In this document: positions 31,343-40,845 of the stretch, piece after piece
Layout of the letters: the number at the start of each line of letters is the position of its first letter
How positions within the stretch are numbered: position 1 is the stretch's first letter
NCBI GenBank assembly: GCA_019918135.1
Contig: WBZZ01000611.1
Span: forward strand, 1-64,000
Length of the DNA: 64,000 nt
Source of the DNA: Paulinella micropora
Taxonomy: Eukaryota > Cercozoa > Imbricatea > Euglyphida > Paulinellidae
Direction: 5' to 3'
Notes under the pieces: model-generated
Told to the model about the DNA's origin: nothing
Database searches by the model: none
What the model saw: only the letters and a program-made list of their open reading frames with translations
Program-made: the position numbers and the translations under genes

Positions 31343-34234
31343 TTATAGAAAAAAATTAATTAATTGATATTTATCAACTTCGTTGTTAAACGTCTTTAAT
31401 CTAGGAGTGGATATGGAAGCCTTGATACTATCATTTTTGTTGATAAACTCGCGTCCGCACCATTTATTCTCATTAACTTTCTTTTTTATGTTTGTAGTAT
31501 GAACTATGCTGAAATGGTTAATGTTTTGCTGTTTGCTATTTCGTGATAAATGAATTTTCTTCATTTGAAAATCTCTAACATTTTCAATGCTTTCACCTAA
31601 ATCCATCTTTTCATATACTTCTGGATTTAACCCCTTTGAATTCAACCACTTACCTCTAAGGTGGTAGTATCTCTTTTTTACTCCTTCGTTTTCATAGCAT
31701 TCAATTATATGAACACCTTTGTCTTTATGTTTCAAATCATTCTTAGTAAGGTAAGGGAGAAATGCTTCATTCGTTGTAAATTCTAACATATACAATTTAG
31801 GAGCAATCCATATTCCTCTTATTATCTTACAGCAATCTCCTAAGTCATCCGTTATTCCTCCGAGAGATTTATCACCAAGCCTTTTGATTAGTTTGGCGAA
31901 CCTAACATGCAACACTAGACTATCGGTATCGGTGTAATAGAAATCAGCCTCTATATCTTTATTTGGGTTAGCCTCTTTTATGTAGTTATACATAATTCGC
32001 CTGCTATATGCTAGAATGAAAGCCCCGTAGTGAGAAGGTTTTGTAATACTCTCTTCAATTATTACTTCATTTCTAGGCAATCCAGATACGTGCCAAAGTT
32101 TGTTTCCGTCTTTATCTTTGAATTCAATCACATCAGATATATAATTTTTTGTCCAAAATTTCCAATACTCCTCATTTGATTTAATATATTCTGCTTCTGT
32201 TGGGATAGGTCGTTGTATCATCTTTCCGTATAACGAATTCATAAATAGTTTGGCTAATAAATATTGCGGTGTGCCTTTTTCGCTATTTTCTTTCGCCTTA
32301 AACATTTCTAATATATATTCTTTGAAAACTGGTTCAGCCTCCTCTGTATAGTATCCTTTATGAATTGTTATATTGTAGCCTTCCTTAATCATATCTTCAA
32401 TATCAACACTTGTAAGCCATTGGTCTTTCATATCCGCTAAATTCCACTTTAATGAGCCCATTTTATTTCTCTGTCCTATTCTTGAATGTAGAATGTCTTT
32501 TGGTGAGATATAATCAACATTGTAAATACCGATATGAAGATTATTATAATCAAATGGTGCGATAGCCAGTTTAATTTCTCCAACCATAAATAAATTAAGC
32601 ATCGCTGTTGGGTATAAAGATACGACATCCGCATCAACTAAATAATCGGTTAATTCGTCAAATGTGATTTTCCCCGCTAAGTAGTCCTTGTATTGTTTTG
32701 AAATAAATCTTTTTTTGCTTGGATATGTTCTTGCTCCGATAACCGCTTTTCTAGACGCTTTCTCTTGTTCAATAGTTGGGAGTCTTACATCGTGCTTACC
32801 ATCAATCATTTTCTTCCAGATATTAAAAGCAAGGCTTGAAGTTGAAATGTATGAAGTTAAATTCACTGAGTGTTTTTCAAATATCTCTGTGTTTATTCTG
32901 TCATATAACTCTTTTAACCCCATAACATCACACTTCAAATATTCAAGACACTTATTTCTTAACTCTTCGCTCATTGTTTCCCAAGTAGAAGCCTTGTTGT
33001 GGTCGAAATCTCCTTTAAGAGTTTTACATTTCATATTTTCTAAGTTTTCTTTTAATGTCCCCTGAGTATGCTTACACATATCCCACATTTTGATATTTTC
33101 AAATTGTAAAGAGATTATTGAGCCGTTATTAATCATGTGAGATTTTGGTTTAATGCCTCTTCTTATTAATTCCTGTTTAATGAAGTAGTGGTCAAAGTTC
33201 GCGCCGTTAAACCCATTCACATATAAAATTGGTGGTTCTTCATCTTTGTTTCTCTTCTTTCTTACTCCTGCTACTTTCTTGACTGGATTATGAATCATTC
33301 TATTACCCCATTCTATTGTTAATTTTTGTCCTCTCTCCAAGACAAAGTCAAGAAATTTAGAAATACAATCTTTACCAGCGAAATATTTAAATCCTTCCGC
33401 CCCTTGAGTATATCCGACTATATAGCAGTCGTGAATATCAAAGCCGTCAGCGAGCGTGTTATTTCTAAAAGTTTCAAGGTCGTAATGAATAACTTCATCT
33501 TTGTTATTAATTTTATCCTTCTCGAATTTTGTTATCAAATGTCTTCGTCCGTTCTTCAAAATTTTTCTATTCGCATAATTTATCATTTTTGGATTACAAG
33601 TGTGTTTTTTGACATATTTTCTTAAACATTGTTCGCATTTTTGTTTATATCTTTTAGTTAATCCAAAATAATGGTTGTTCTCTAAATAAATCATAATGTC
33701 TGCTTCTTCTCCGATGTTATTCGTGCTTATAGTTTCTCTTGTTAAGGCGTTTGTTATTTCATATGTCTTTCCTTCTTTTATCAAAGTATTAAGGATTTTT
33801 ACGGCGGTAGAAAATGGTATAGGGCAATCATTAGAAAGATTGAATTGTTCTCTAATATCATTACATCTTTTTCTGTTAATAAGTGGCATATTAAGAATGT
33901 CTTTACAGAGAAAGAATAAACAATTATTATTCTTGCTAGCGGGAGATATCAATATATTTTCATCCGATATTGTTTTTTTACATTTGTTTTTTCCTTCATA
34001 ACAACCGCCTCCGTTTTCTTGAACTACTACTACCTTAGCGTATTCAATGATTCTGTCATTACCTAGTCCAGACGCTTCAATATTGCTTATGTTAAACTCA
34101 TTCAACATTTCAATAAAATCGTCATAGTTTTTTATTTGAAAAGAATTAAATGTTTTCTTTTTATAATATCTATTTAATTCTTCGTGGTCGGTTATGTATG
34201 TTATAGTGATATGAACATCAGCATTTCCTGTCAT
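31343..34234 (-). CDS. polB: Protein-primed-type DNA polymerase B
   Basis: 963 residues and open throughout. Exonuclease motifs: YDLETF (about 248), NGANFDHYF and YLKCDVMGL. Polymerase motifs: DADVVSLYPTAML (A, about 533), KLFMNSLYGKM (B, about 665), YYTDTDSLVL (C, about 771), then APKLYML. This is the Polinton/protein-primed branch of family B, which copies linear genomes from terminal repeats. The N-terminal 200 residues are Polinton-like (ENGGGCYEGKNKCKK; NNNCLFFLC). Coding-like sequence continues upstream of this ATG, so the true start is uncertain. Element B does not have this gene. Confidence 0.9.
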   Translation of the reverse strand: MTGNADVHITITYITDHEELNRYYKKKTFNSFQIKNYDDFIEMLNEFNISNIEASGLGNDRIIEYAKVVVVQENGGGCYEGKNKCKKTISDENILISPASKNNNCLFFLCKDILNMPLINRKRCNDIREQFNLSNDCPIPFSTAVKILNTLIKEGKTYEITNALTRETISTNNIGEEADIMIYLENNHYFGLTKRYKQKCEQCLRKYVKKHTCNPKMINYANRKILKNGRRHLITKFEKDKINNKDEVIHYDLETFRNNTLADGFDIHDCYIVGYTQGAEGFKYFAGKDCISKFLDFVLERGQKLTIEWGNRMIHNPVKKVAGVRKKRNKDEEPPILYVNGFNGANFDHYFIKQELIRRGIKPKSHMINNGSIISLQFENIKMWDMCKHTQGTLKENLENMKCKTLKGDFDHNKASTWETMSEELRNKCLEYLKCDVMGLKELYDRINTEIFEKHSVNLTSYISTSSLAFNIWKKMIDGKHDVRLPTIEQEKASRKAVIGARTYPSKKRFISKQYKDYLAGKITFDELTDYLVDADVVSLYPTAMLNLFMVGEIKLAIAPFDYNNLHIGIYNVDYISPKDILHSRIGQRNKMGSLKWNLADMKDQWLTSVDIEDMIKEGYNITIHKGYYTEEAEPVFKEYILEMFKAKENSEKGTPQYLLAKLFMNSLYGKMIQRPIPTEAEYIKSNEEYWKFWTKNYISDVIEFKDKDGNKLWHVSGLPRNEVIIEESITKPSHYGAFILAYSRRIMYNYIKEANPNKDIEADFYYTDTDSLVLHVRFAKLIKRLGDKSLGGITDDLGDCCKIIRGIWIAPKLYMLEFTTNEAFLPYLTKNDLKHKDKGVHIIECYENEGVKKRYYHLRGKWLNSKGLNPEVYEKMDLGESIENVRDFQMKKIHLSRNSKQQNINHFSIVHTTNIKKKVNENKWCGREFINKNDSIKASISTPRLKTFNNEVDKYQLINFFL

Positions 34235-34549
34235 ACCATTTCTTTTCGCATCTAATAGTATAGGAAGTAGAACCTCTCGCTCTAATGCGTCAGTATCATA
34301 AAAGTTTATATCTAATCCTTGCTGCTCGTATGTAAGAGAGTTTAATCTATTGTCTCGCCTAGATTTTAACTCTACTACTTTAATTCCCTTTTGTTTTCTC
34401 TTGTTGTAGTTTTCTTCAAATTCGCCCTTACCTTCGCTAGTTCTACATTTTCCTTCGTTGGTCTGGGCGGTAATGGTGGTGGCATATTTTACTGTTATAT
34501 TAGTGAGGATATAAAAATAATGAAAATAAATTAAATTATTTTACCTTTA

Positions 34550-34569
34550 TATATATATATATATATATA
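34550..34569. repeat. TA microsatellite upstream of the polymerase gene
   Basis: A run of about ten TA units between the polymerase region and the small genes at the right end. It may act as a TATA-rich promoter for the minus-strand polymerase gene. Confidence 0.4.
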
Positions 34570-34634
34570 AGATTGTCTTACCTTTAACATGAAATTCATT
34601 TATAAAAAATCATTTTTCGTTTTTTTTTTGTTTT

Positions 34635-34811
34635 TTATACTCCTCTCGCCTTCATTTCTTCATATTCCTTAAGTTTTCTGTTTCGTTCTTTTAATTGCTC
34701 CTTCCTCTTTTGATTAATTTCATCCTTATTTCTTTTGTAATATGCGAGCGCCTTTTCGGAGTTAACCTTTCGTTTGTCCTCGGGTGTGAGATATTTCTTG
34801 TGTCTCCCCAT
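34635..34811 (-). CDS. 58-aa basic helical protein (AKALAYYKRNKD type)
   Basis: Short gene beginning MGRHKKYLTPEDKRKVNSEK and continuing ALAYYKRNKDEINQKRKEQL. It is similar to the element B protein at 37216-37419 (EKALAYYYRNKDRLNEERRAK), so despite its length it is likely real. The repeated Tyr-Tyr-Arg-Asn-Lys with flanking helices suggests a small DNA- or RNA-binding protein. It shares with the next gene the upstream phrase GTAAAACCATTTAAAGAAAT. Confidence 0.6.
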   Translation of the reverse strand: MGRHKKYLTPEDKRKVNSEKALAYYKRNKDEINQKRKEQLKERNRKLKEYEEMKARGV

Positions 34812-34860
34812 ATCTATATTATAAGTAATATAATTTATTTCTTTAAATGGTTTTACATTT
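34812..34860 (-). promoter_or_regulatory. Shared upstream motif of right-end small genes (copy 1)
   Basis: Read on the minus strand: GTAAAACCATTTAAAGAAAT, then AAATTATATTACTTATAATA, ending just before the ATG at 34811. Almost the same sequence precedes the gene starting at 35125. It is the likely early promoter of this element. Confidence 0.55.
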
Positions 34861-35125
34861 TATTATTTAATACAATCATCACCCTTAATTTAAGTTGTCT
34901 TATTGCTTCTTCATATATTTCCCATTTGTGGATATTCAACATTGTTGGAGCCTCTAATGCTTTGTTTTTCTGTTCATCCCAAAACTTAAAGGCTTTGCTG
35001 TATCGTTGAAGCGTTTCTCTTCTAGTGTATTTCTTAATCCTTCTATCGCCTGCTAATGCTTCTGGAAAATGTAAGTTGTATAGTTCTTTCAATTCCTTGT
35101 CCGCTTGTATCATTATAGAAGACAT
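34853..35125 (-). CDS. Hypothetical 90-aa helical protein
   Basis: Mostly alpha-helical, charged (ADKELKELYNLHFPEALAG; RRETLQRYSKAFKFWDEQKN). No family recognised and no element B counterpart. It sits among small right-end genes on one strand with a duplicated upstream motif, which suggests early expression. It could be a small regulatory or host-interaction protein. Confidence 0.5.
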   Translation of the reverse strand: MSSIMIQADKELKELYNLHFPEALAGDRRIKKYTRRETLQRYSKAFKFWDEQKNKALEAPTMLNIHKWEIYEEAIRQLKLRVMIVLNNKM

Positions 35126-35175
35126 ATTATATAAGTAATAATATTTATTTCTTTAAATGATTTTACATTTTATTT
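35126..35175 (-). promoter_or_regulatory. Shared upstream motif of right-end small genes (copy 2)
   Basis: Minus-strand GTAAAATCATTTAAAGAAAT followed by AAATATTATTACTTATATAA up to the ATG at 35125. It matches the motif ahead of 34811 with very few changes. Confidence 0.55.
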
Positions 35176-35196
35176 TTATAACATTATTATAACAAA

Positions 35197-35430
35197 TCAC
35201 GAGTGATTTTTATAATATCTTTCAATGTCGTCATTTCTACGAATTATACGAATAACTTTATGTCCTCCTATCATAACCTCTTCTTTCTCTGCGAAGTAGT
35301 CTCTATGAAAGTCAGATTTTTCGTGTTGATATTTTCCATATATACCTATTACTTTACCACATACACATGTATATTTCTGTTTTCTTCTTGCCTTTACATA
35401 TTCTGCTCTCTTCTGTTTGCGCGTATCCAT
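35197..35430 (-). CDS. Small C2H2-like zinc-binding protein
   Basis: 77 residues. The basic N-terminus (DTRKQKRAEYVKARRKQKY) is followed by TCVCGKVIGIYGKYQHEKSDFH, a Cys-x-Cys...His-x6-His arrangement typical of small virus-like zinc fingers, then a basic tail (VIRIIRRNDDIERYYKNH). Likely nucleic-acid binding. It is the outermost gene at the right end, about 50 bases inside the terminal repeat. Confidence 0.65.
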   Translation of the reverse strand: MDTRKQKRAEYVKARRKQKYTCVCGKVIGIYGKYQHEKSDFHRDYFAEKEEVMIGGHKVIRIIRRNDDIERYYKNHS

Positions 35431-35476
35431 TTATATTAATGTTCTTTTATATTATAGTTATCTAAAATAAAAAGGC

Positions 35477-35615
35477 GCTCGTGTGGAGGGCTCTTTGGGG
35501 TGTTTTGTGCTCTTGTATTGATTGTGCGCCAAATCAATAGGAAGGGCTAATCGTTTTTAAAAGCGTCGTTTTAAGGCACGAAAAAACGACCTTAAAAAAA
35601 CGATATTATACTACT
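35477..35615 (-). repeat. Element A terminal inverted repeat, right
   Basis: Exact reverse complement of 14756-14894 over 139 bp, ending in CGATATTATACTACT at the element border. Confidence 0.95.
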
Positions 35616-35621
35616 CACAAG
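35616..35621 (+). repeat. Target-site duplication of element A, right copy
   Basis: CACAAG, matching 14750-14755. The other arm of the foldback element has a single CACAAG at the matching place. Confidence 0.9.
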
Positions 35622-35811
35622 GACCAAGAAGCACACACAACCAGTACTCCTTAACCTGTCATCTTACCATGCAAAATACTTGTGACGTCGTGACAAACAC
35701 AGCCCAAAAAGCATCGCAATAAGTACCACGGACCATGTCGCTCCTGAACAGTGAAGAAACAGTATTCCTGAGTCTCCAGCCGAAGGGATTCACGACTCCA
35801 AACACCCCCCA
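35622..35811 (-). repeat. Right arm of the foldback element, outer part
   Basis: Reverse complement of about 13013-13200. It continues the arm broken off at 14755 and ends in the C run at 35804-35810. Confidence 0.85.
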
Positions 35812-36096
35812 CTTCAGAGTGCTTGCTCCGTTCCAGACCTTGTTATAAAGTTTTTGGCATCCGGACGTTAAAAAATTTCAACTTCCCTAGACCCGAATTT
35901 TTCGGTATGCTTTCCATTTTCGCAAAGGGGGTGGTGCCCGATTTTGGTGCCACCTATCACCATCAATCCCATGGTGCCACCTATCATCATCCATCCAGAG
36001 GTCAGGAAAAAAAAATTTTAGATCAGACATCTCACTGCAATAAGAAGTGCATGATTGCAATTCTATCTGCCCAGTTTCGCTCTGCTCTATACTTTT
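35812..36096. other. Short spacer between elements A and B
   Basis: No gene is seen. At 35891-35926 lies the right copy of the 36-bp direct repeat. Around 35937-35992 the phrase GGTGCCACCTATCA-CATC is duplicated in tandem. Confidence 0.5.
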
Positions 36097-36102
36097 CGAA
36101 TT
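36097..36102 (+). repeat. Target-site duplication of element B, left copy
   Basis: CGAATT, repeated after the other end of element B at 56801-56806. Confidence 0.85.
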
Positions 36103-36494
36103 AAAAAACAGGGAGGAAAGGGGGGGGGGGGGTTCTGTGGTCCCCACATCACCCCCCCCTTTTTATCGTCTTGAATTTTGCCATAGTTTGCCATTTTTGC
36201 CATATTCGTTCATATAAAAGAGGTAACAGCATAAATTCCCATTTTTTACACTGGTAGTATAGGGGGCCACTTCGGCACAATTTTTCAAGACACACAAAAG
36301 CAAAAAGGAAATGAGCCCGTGACCAACACACGAAAACCTACAGATTTTCTCCTTTGCCGAAAACGCGATTTTTGACAAAGCGAAAAGAAGGCCAATTTCT
36401 CCAAAACAAAAAAATACAAAATGCCACTGCCAAAACAACATCACTCATAAATCAAAAATTACCTTTTTCTTTTTGTGCCGTTTGGTTTCAATTA
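36103..36494 (+). repeat. Element B terminal inverted repeat, left
   Basis: About 392 bp beginning AAAAAACAGGGAGGAAAGG and a G run. Against the reverse complement of 56406-56800 I count about seven substitutions and a few single-base length changes in homopolymers (about 2%), so the two ends have drifted apart, unlike those of element A. Confidence 0.9.
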
Positions 36495-36498
36495 ATAT

Positions 36499-36534
36499 TT
36501 TACATTTATAAAAATAATATTACATATATATAAG
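36499..36534 (+). promoter_or_regulatory. 36-bp upstream motif of the RING gene
   Basis: TTTACATTTATAAAAATAAT followed by ATTACATATATATAAG, ending directly before the ATG. The same 36 bases stand directly before the ATG at 37216, so this is a strong candidate for the early promoter of element B. Confidence 0.65.
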
Positions 36535-37176
36535 ATGCCAAACAAGAGAAAACAAATCAAGTGTGCTAGCGATTTAAATAAGCTAGTCCTAGACAAATTC
36601 AAAGAGCTTAAATATGCTGGAGTTGTTCGTAGAGTTCATAAACCAGAAGACATCAAAGATGTTAAGACTGATATATTGTATTATTCCGTAAAATGCGAAC
36701 ATAATGATTTCATAAAACATAATTCTACAATTTCATTACAATATAAGCAAGTAAGAGAAAATATCGTATCACATAAGCACATAACATTAGCATTGATAGA
36801 GAAACTAAAAGATGAACCGCAATTTCATTGTAATATTTGTTTTGATACTGCTGATGTTTTGAGAAGATGCTGTAAGTGTCAATATGCGACTTGTGTGCCG
36901 TGCCATTTGGAAAATAATTTAGTATGTCCAATATGTAAAAATGTGAGCTCACCTAATTTACATTTCATTCCTAGGTCTTCTATTTCTGAAAAAGATATAA
37001 AAAATAAAATTGCTTTTAATGTGCCATCTAAATGGATAAACCGAGATTTCTTAGATAGCGATAGTCCAAATTTTGATTTAATATGTGATATACTACAAAC
37101 ATATATGAACAGATTGACTTTATCGTGTATGCGATATGGGTTATCGGCTGAAGAAATGGTATGTATTATTAAATAA
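36535..37176 (+). CDS. RING-finger protein
   Basis: 213 residues. Around residues 98-135: CNICFDTADVLRRCCKCQYA then CVPCHLENNLVCPICK, a C3HC4-like RING arrangement suggesting a ubiquitin ligase that could modify host proteins. The N-terminal part is basic (MPNKRKQIKCASDLNKLVLD). The C-terminal helical part is unrecognised. It is the first gene inside the left repeat, with a duplicated promoter-like motif. No counterpart in element A. Confidence 0.75.
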   Translation: MPNKRKQIKCASDLNKLVLDKFKELKYAGVVRRVHKPEDIKDVKTDILYYSVKCEHNDFIKHNSTISLQYKQVRENIVSHKHITLALIEKLKDEPQFHCNICFDTADVLRRCCKCQYATCVPCHLENNLVCPICKNVSSPNLHFIPRSSISEKDIKNKIAFNVPSKWINRDFLDSDSPNFDLICDILQTYMNRLTLSCMRYGLSAEEMVCIIK

Positions 37177-37179
37177 TTA

Positions 37180-37215
37180 TTTACATTTATAAAAATAATA
37201 TTACATATATATAAG
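37180..37215 (+). promoter_or_regulatory. 36-bp upstream motif, second copy
   Basis: Identical to 36499-36534 and again ending at the base before the start codon. Confidence 0.65.
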
Positions 37216-37419
37216 ATGCCACGACCAAAGATATATGAAGGAGACGAAAGGAGAAAAAGGAATAATGAGAAAGCTCTCGCATACTATTACCGCAATAAAG
37301 ACCGCCTAAACGAAGAACGGCGAGCCAAAGCAAAGATGTTAGTTCAATACAAACAAAATATAGAAGAATACAAAAAGAAGATACAGGAGTTAGAAGAGCG
37401 ACTTACTAAGTCAGATTAA
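37216..37419 (+). CDS. 67-aa basic helical protein (EKALAYYYRNKD type)
   Basis: MPRPKIYEGDERRKRNNEKA followed by LAYYYRNKDRLNEERRAK and a coiled-coil tail (EEYKKKIQELEERLTKSD). Homologous to the 58-aa protein at 34635-34811 in element A. One of the few genes common to both replication halves. Likely a small nucleic-acid-binding or regulatory protein. Confidence 0.65.
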   Translation: MPRPKIYEGDERRKRNNEKALAYYYRNKDRLNEERRAKAKMLVQYKQNIEEYKKKIQELEERLTKSD

Positions 37420-37531
37420 TCAACAATATTTTTTTTTTGGTAAGCATTTTACATCTAAACATATCGTATATATATATGTAAAGCATTAAATAATCATTTT
37501 TCAAAAAATTTATCCTGCCTATCTATATACA

Positions 37532-40500
37532 ATGGACCAATACCAACCAGAACTATTTTCGCTCTACCATATTGAGCGACGAGGAGACTACATCAGACAA
37601 AGAGGCAAAAGAAGATGGTATCTCATTACAACTCCAACCGCACTGCGACTTATAAACAGACTAACGGGTGGTCATCCCGAACTAGTCGGCAGAAATAACT
37701 CACTCGTTATACCGTATGCCCCAGGATGGGAAGCTCAGCTCCAACAGCTAAACCCAAATACAAGTTATCTAGTCCATCTGGATTATGAAGGATATCACGG
37801 ACCAGTCAGAGGGATATACAGAGCTAACGAATTAAAGCGGTCAATCAATGCGGTTAGAAACTTTGTAGAACGGCAAGCAAGGTTTTACGAACAAAGAGAA
37901 GACAAAGACCTTAAAGTCATTACCATTGACCAAGTTCATCCGCAAAATAATGCTGTCATACCAATGGCACAGGGTGAAATAAACTGTGTGCTAGAATGTA
38001 TTATGAAAGACTTTCCAAACCCAAACAATAGAAAACGAAAGCGAGACAATATTATAATAGACCGCTTTAGGGATATCAAATATGCGACAGAAAAGGACCT
38101 AACAGAAATGGAAGACTTTATCCGATGTAGGATTTATGTATTTGATGGTATGAATTTGTTATGGCGAGCATCTACCAAACAATACCCAAAACAGTTAATA
38201 ATCAGATGTAGCGATTATCACGCCACATTAATACAAGGAAAACAAAAAGACGTTTGTATCCAACAACACATTAAGTCAATTGAACTATTATACGATATTA
38301 ACGAAAACATACCAGAGCCACGACCCCAATATGCTACTAACCACGAAGCCAGCAATGTGAAACTATCTACGAACCAATACGAGAACAAATGGATATCACA
38401 GGAAGAACTCAACAATATACAAACTAAACTTGAATTAGAACATAAGGAGTGTTATTCAATGATGGACCAATCTGGAAACATTATTGGAATAGTGGATAAA
38501 GAAAACAAACTAAACTATAAATGTTCAGACCGCTTCAAACACGCGTTCGTTCCCAAAGATACTTCCGCTTGGTCATTAGCATCGTTCTTCAAACAGTTAT
38601 TCATAGAAACTCTCATTGAAAAACACAGCCCCAAATACCATACACAAATCACAGAACCCAATATATTACGACACGTGAAATCTGGTCAAATACCGTTTCA
38701 TCATATCTTTAATCATCACACCAAAAGCCCCAAAACGATACATCAGATTGATATGGTAAAAGCTTATACAAATGCTTCGTTAGGTAATATGGGTGAAATG
38801 TCTTCTTACTTCAATGAATACCCGATTGCTCCTCGCAACATAATTAATATAAACCAAAATATGACACAAGAATACTACAACAAGGTCAAACCTCTACACG
38901 GTTATGCTGTTTTTGATTACGACCAGACTTTACTCAAAGTTCCAACCTTCTTCAACGGCTACACCACAAAAGGAACACAATGCCAACCCATACCCGCATT
39001 GTTGTATATGTTTGACCAAGGAGTTAAGATATTTATTAAGAGAATTTACGTAGCAGACAACCACTTCAACCCTTTTGAAACTTTCACAGAACACATATCA
39101 AATATGCAAGATTATTACTTTGATAAGCCTGGCTATGAACACGACACCTTAGCCAAAGCAACCAACTTACTGGTAGGCTCTCTGAACAAGAACATACACC
39201 GAACTCAGCAAGTCTCTACCATTTCAAAGTCATACAATGAGCGAATACATTTTATGATGAAAGAAAAAGGATATAGGTTATTGTTCCTGAAACGAGTTCC
39301 ATATGACAAGACCAAATATGCCGAAATGGGCGACGACCTACTACCAGAGCGAATGATTTACACATATCAAGACACAAACCAAACAGACAATATATTTCAA
39401 ATGTCTCATGTAACTGGCTATGTGCTAGCATACCAAAGATAGTTCTTCATAACCAAATGTTAAAGCTTGTAAATACTGGGCGGACTTTGTTATATTCTAA
39501 TACAGACAGTATCGCATACGAAGGCGAATATATGAAAACAGGAAAAGAATTTCGCCCCGAGGTTAAAGAACAGGACGAGTTCATAGCACCACAATTAAGT
39601 ATGACTTGTTTCGTTTCCTACATAAATGGCGAACCACGGATAACATACCAGCGACATAGCGGTTTCAAAGACATACTACCATTACAGAAATTCTTAGAAA
39701 CACCACATAAACAATATCCAGAGTTCTCAGCCTTTGAGGATACAGAGCTTCCAGATTATAGCACCAAAGACGAATACAAACCTTTACCAGAACAAGAATT
39801 ATTGCTCATTCACGGCAAAGCTGGAACGGGTAAATCTGAAATGATTAAATACCTAACTGGTCAGCCATCAAAATACACTAACACCCATTTCAAAGACAAA
39901 AAGACTTTATCAACTGCTATGACACACAATGCCCGCCAAGTTATTAATTCTGAATATACACTCCAAAAAATACTAACAATGCTATATCATTGACTACCGC
40001 TACCGATACCAGTGGGCGAAGAAGCAAGTAATCACCGAATAACCATTGATGAAGTTTCTATGCTTACTTCCAAGAATTTAGAAAGTCTGGACCATATGCT
40101 TAGAAAATATACCAAAATCAACAGACCATTCGGCGGTGTATCTATTGTCTTATTCGGCCACTTAGCTCAGCTTCCTTGCCCAGACCCAACATCCGAACCA
40201 TTCCACAAGTCAAAAACTTTCAAGCTATTTACAAAAATAAATCTTGATACAAATTACAGACAGGCCAAAGACCTAGTTCTACAATCTATCTTAAATAAGG
40301 TAGAAGACTATTACAAGGTCGGCGGTAATGCGCTTAGCCAACATAAAGCAAAAGACTGCCTACCTACAATACTAACACTTGAAGAATTAGATTCTCTCAA
40401 TAAGCAAGTTAAGCCACACCCTAAACCGACCGACAAAAACCCACCTTTAATATTACACCACTCTAACAACAATGTTAATGAAAGCAATAACAAAATGCTA

Positions 40501-40842
40501 CAAAATAAACAACTTAAAACAGGTCATCAGGTTGTGTTTCGTTGTAATACAATTTCAAAAAAAGTTCATAACGGCGATATTCACACTATTACTAGGGACA
40601 CCAAAGAACATATATTCATTACGATTGACAATATTGAGCAGAAATTTGATACAAAAAAAACGATACCAGACAAGAAACCATATGCGGACATCCAACCGAC
40701 ATTCTCATCCACCATCCACTGCTCACAAGGCCGAACAACACCAGTGTGGATAAATCTAGACCTACTGTCAATGAATTTGTTATATGTTCCTTTAAGTCGT
40801 GCTACTTGCTCGAACGATATTGGACTATCAAATGATGTATGA
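37532..40842 (+). pseudogene. Polymerase B plus SF1 helicase replication region, broken
   Basis: The first part is unusual (GEINCVLECIMKDF, then CSDYHATL, OTU-like in flavour). Polymerase B motif A-like IDMVKAYTNASLG lies near 38750, and motif C-like LLYSNTDSIAYEGEY near 39495. It is followed by a superfamily 1 (Pif1/RecD-like) helicase: Walker A IHGKAGTGKSEMIKYL near 39815, Walker B TIDEVSMLTSKNLE near 40040, FGHLAQLPCP, and a closing LLYVPLSRATCSND near 40790. All parts are on one strand in one run, consistent with a polymerase-helicase fusion or adjacent genes. It is broken. It replaces the polymerase of element A and shares no obvious similarity with it. Confidence 0.75.
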
Positions 40843-40845
40843 AAG

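Larger units (their letters stand above)
14756..35615 (+). mobile_element. Virus-like element A: Polinton-like virus / virophage type
   Basis: A 20.9-kb integrated dsDNA element bounded by identical 139-bp terminal inverted repeats and a 6-bp target duplication. It carries an rve integrase, protein-primed-type DNA polymerase B, A32/FtsK-like packaging ATPase, adenain-type protease, penton-like and major capsid proteins, and a phage-like fibre. It is AT-rich against its surroundings. Most genes are whole, but it is broken overall with about half a dozen breaks (fibre, ATPase and the unique left-end genes), so it is a fossil, apparently a young one. It is nested in a foldback element. Confidence 0.95.
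13013..35811. mobile_element. Foldback (long inverted repeat) element carrying element A
   Basis: Two arms of about 900 bp in inverted orientation flank a 133-bp spacer (13913-14045). Without the nested virus-like element A the unit would be about 1.9 kb. There is no transposase in it, so it would be a non-autonomous foldback or large MITE-like unit. The differences between arms show it is older than the insertion of element A, whose own terminal repeats are identical. Confidence 0.8.

Noticed and set aside
36163-36444. 93-aa frame with hydrophobic start, duplicated at 56456-56737
   Set aside because: Both copies are the terminal inverted repeat of element B; similarity reflects the repeat, and no family is recognised.
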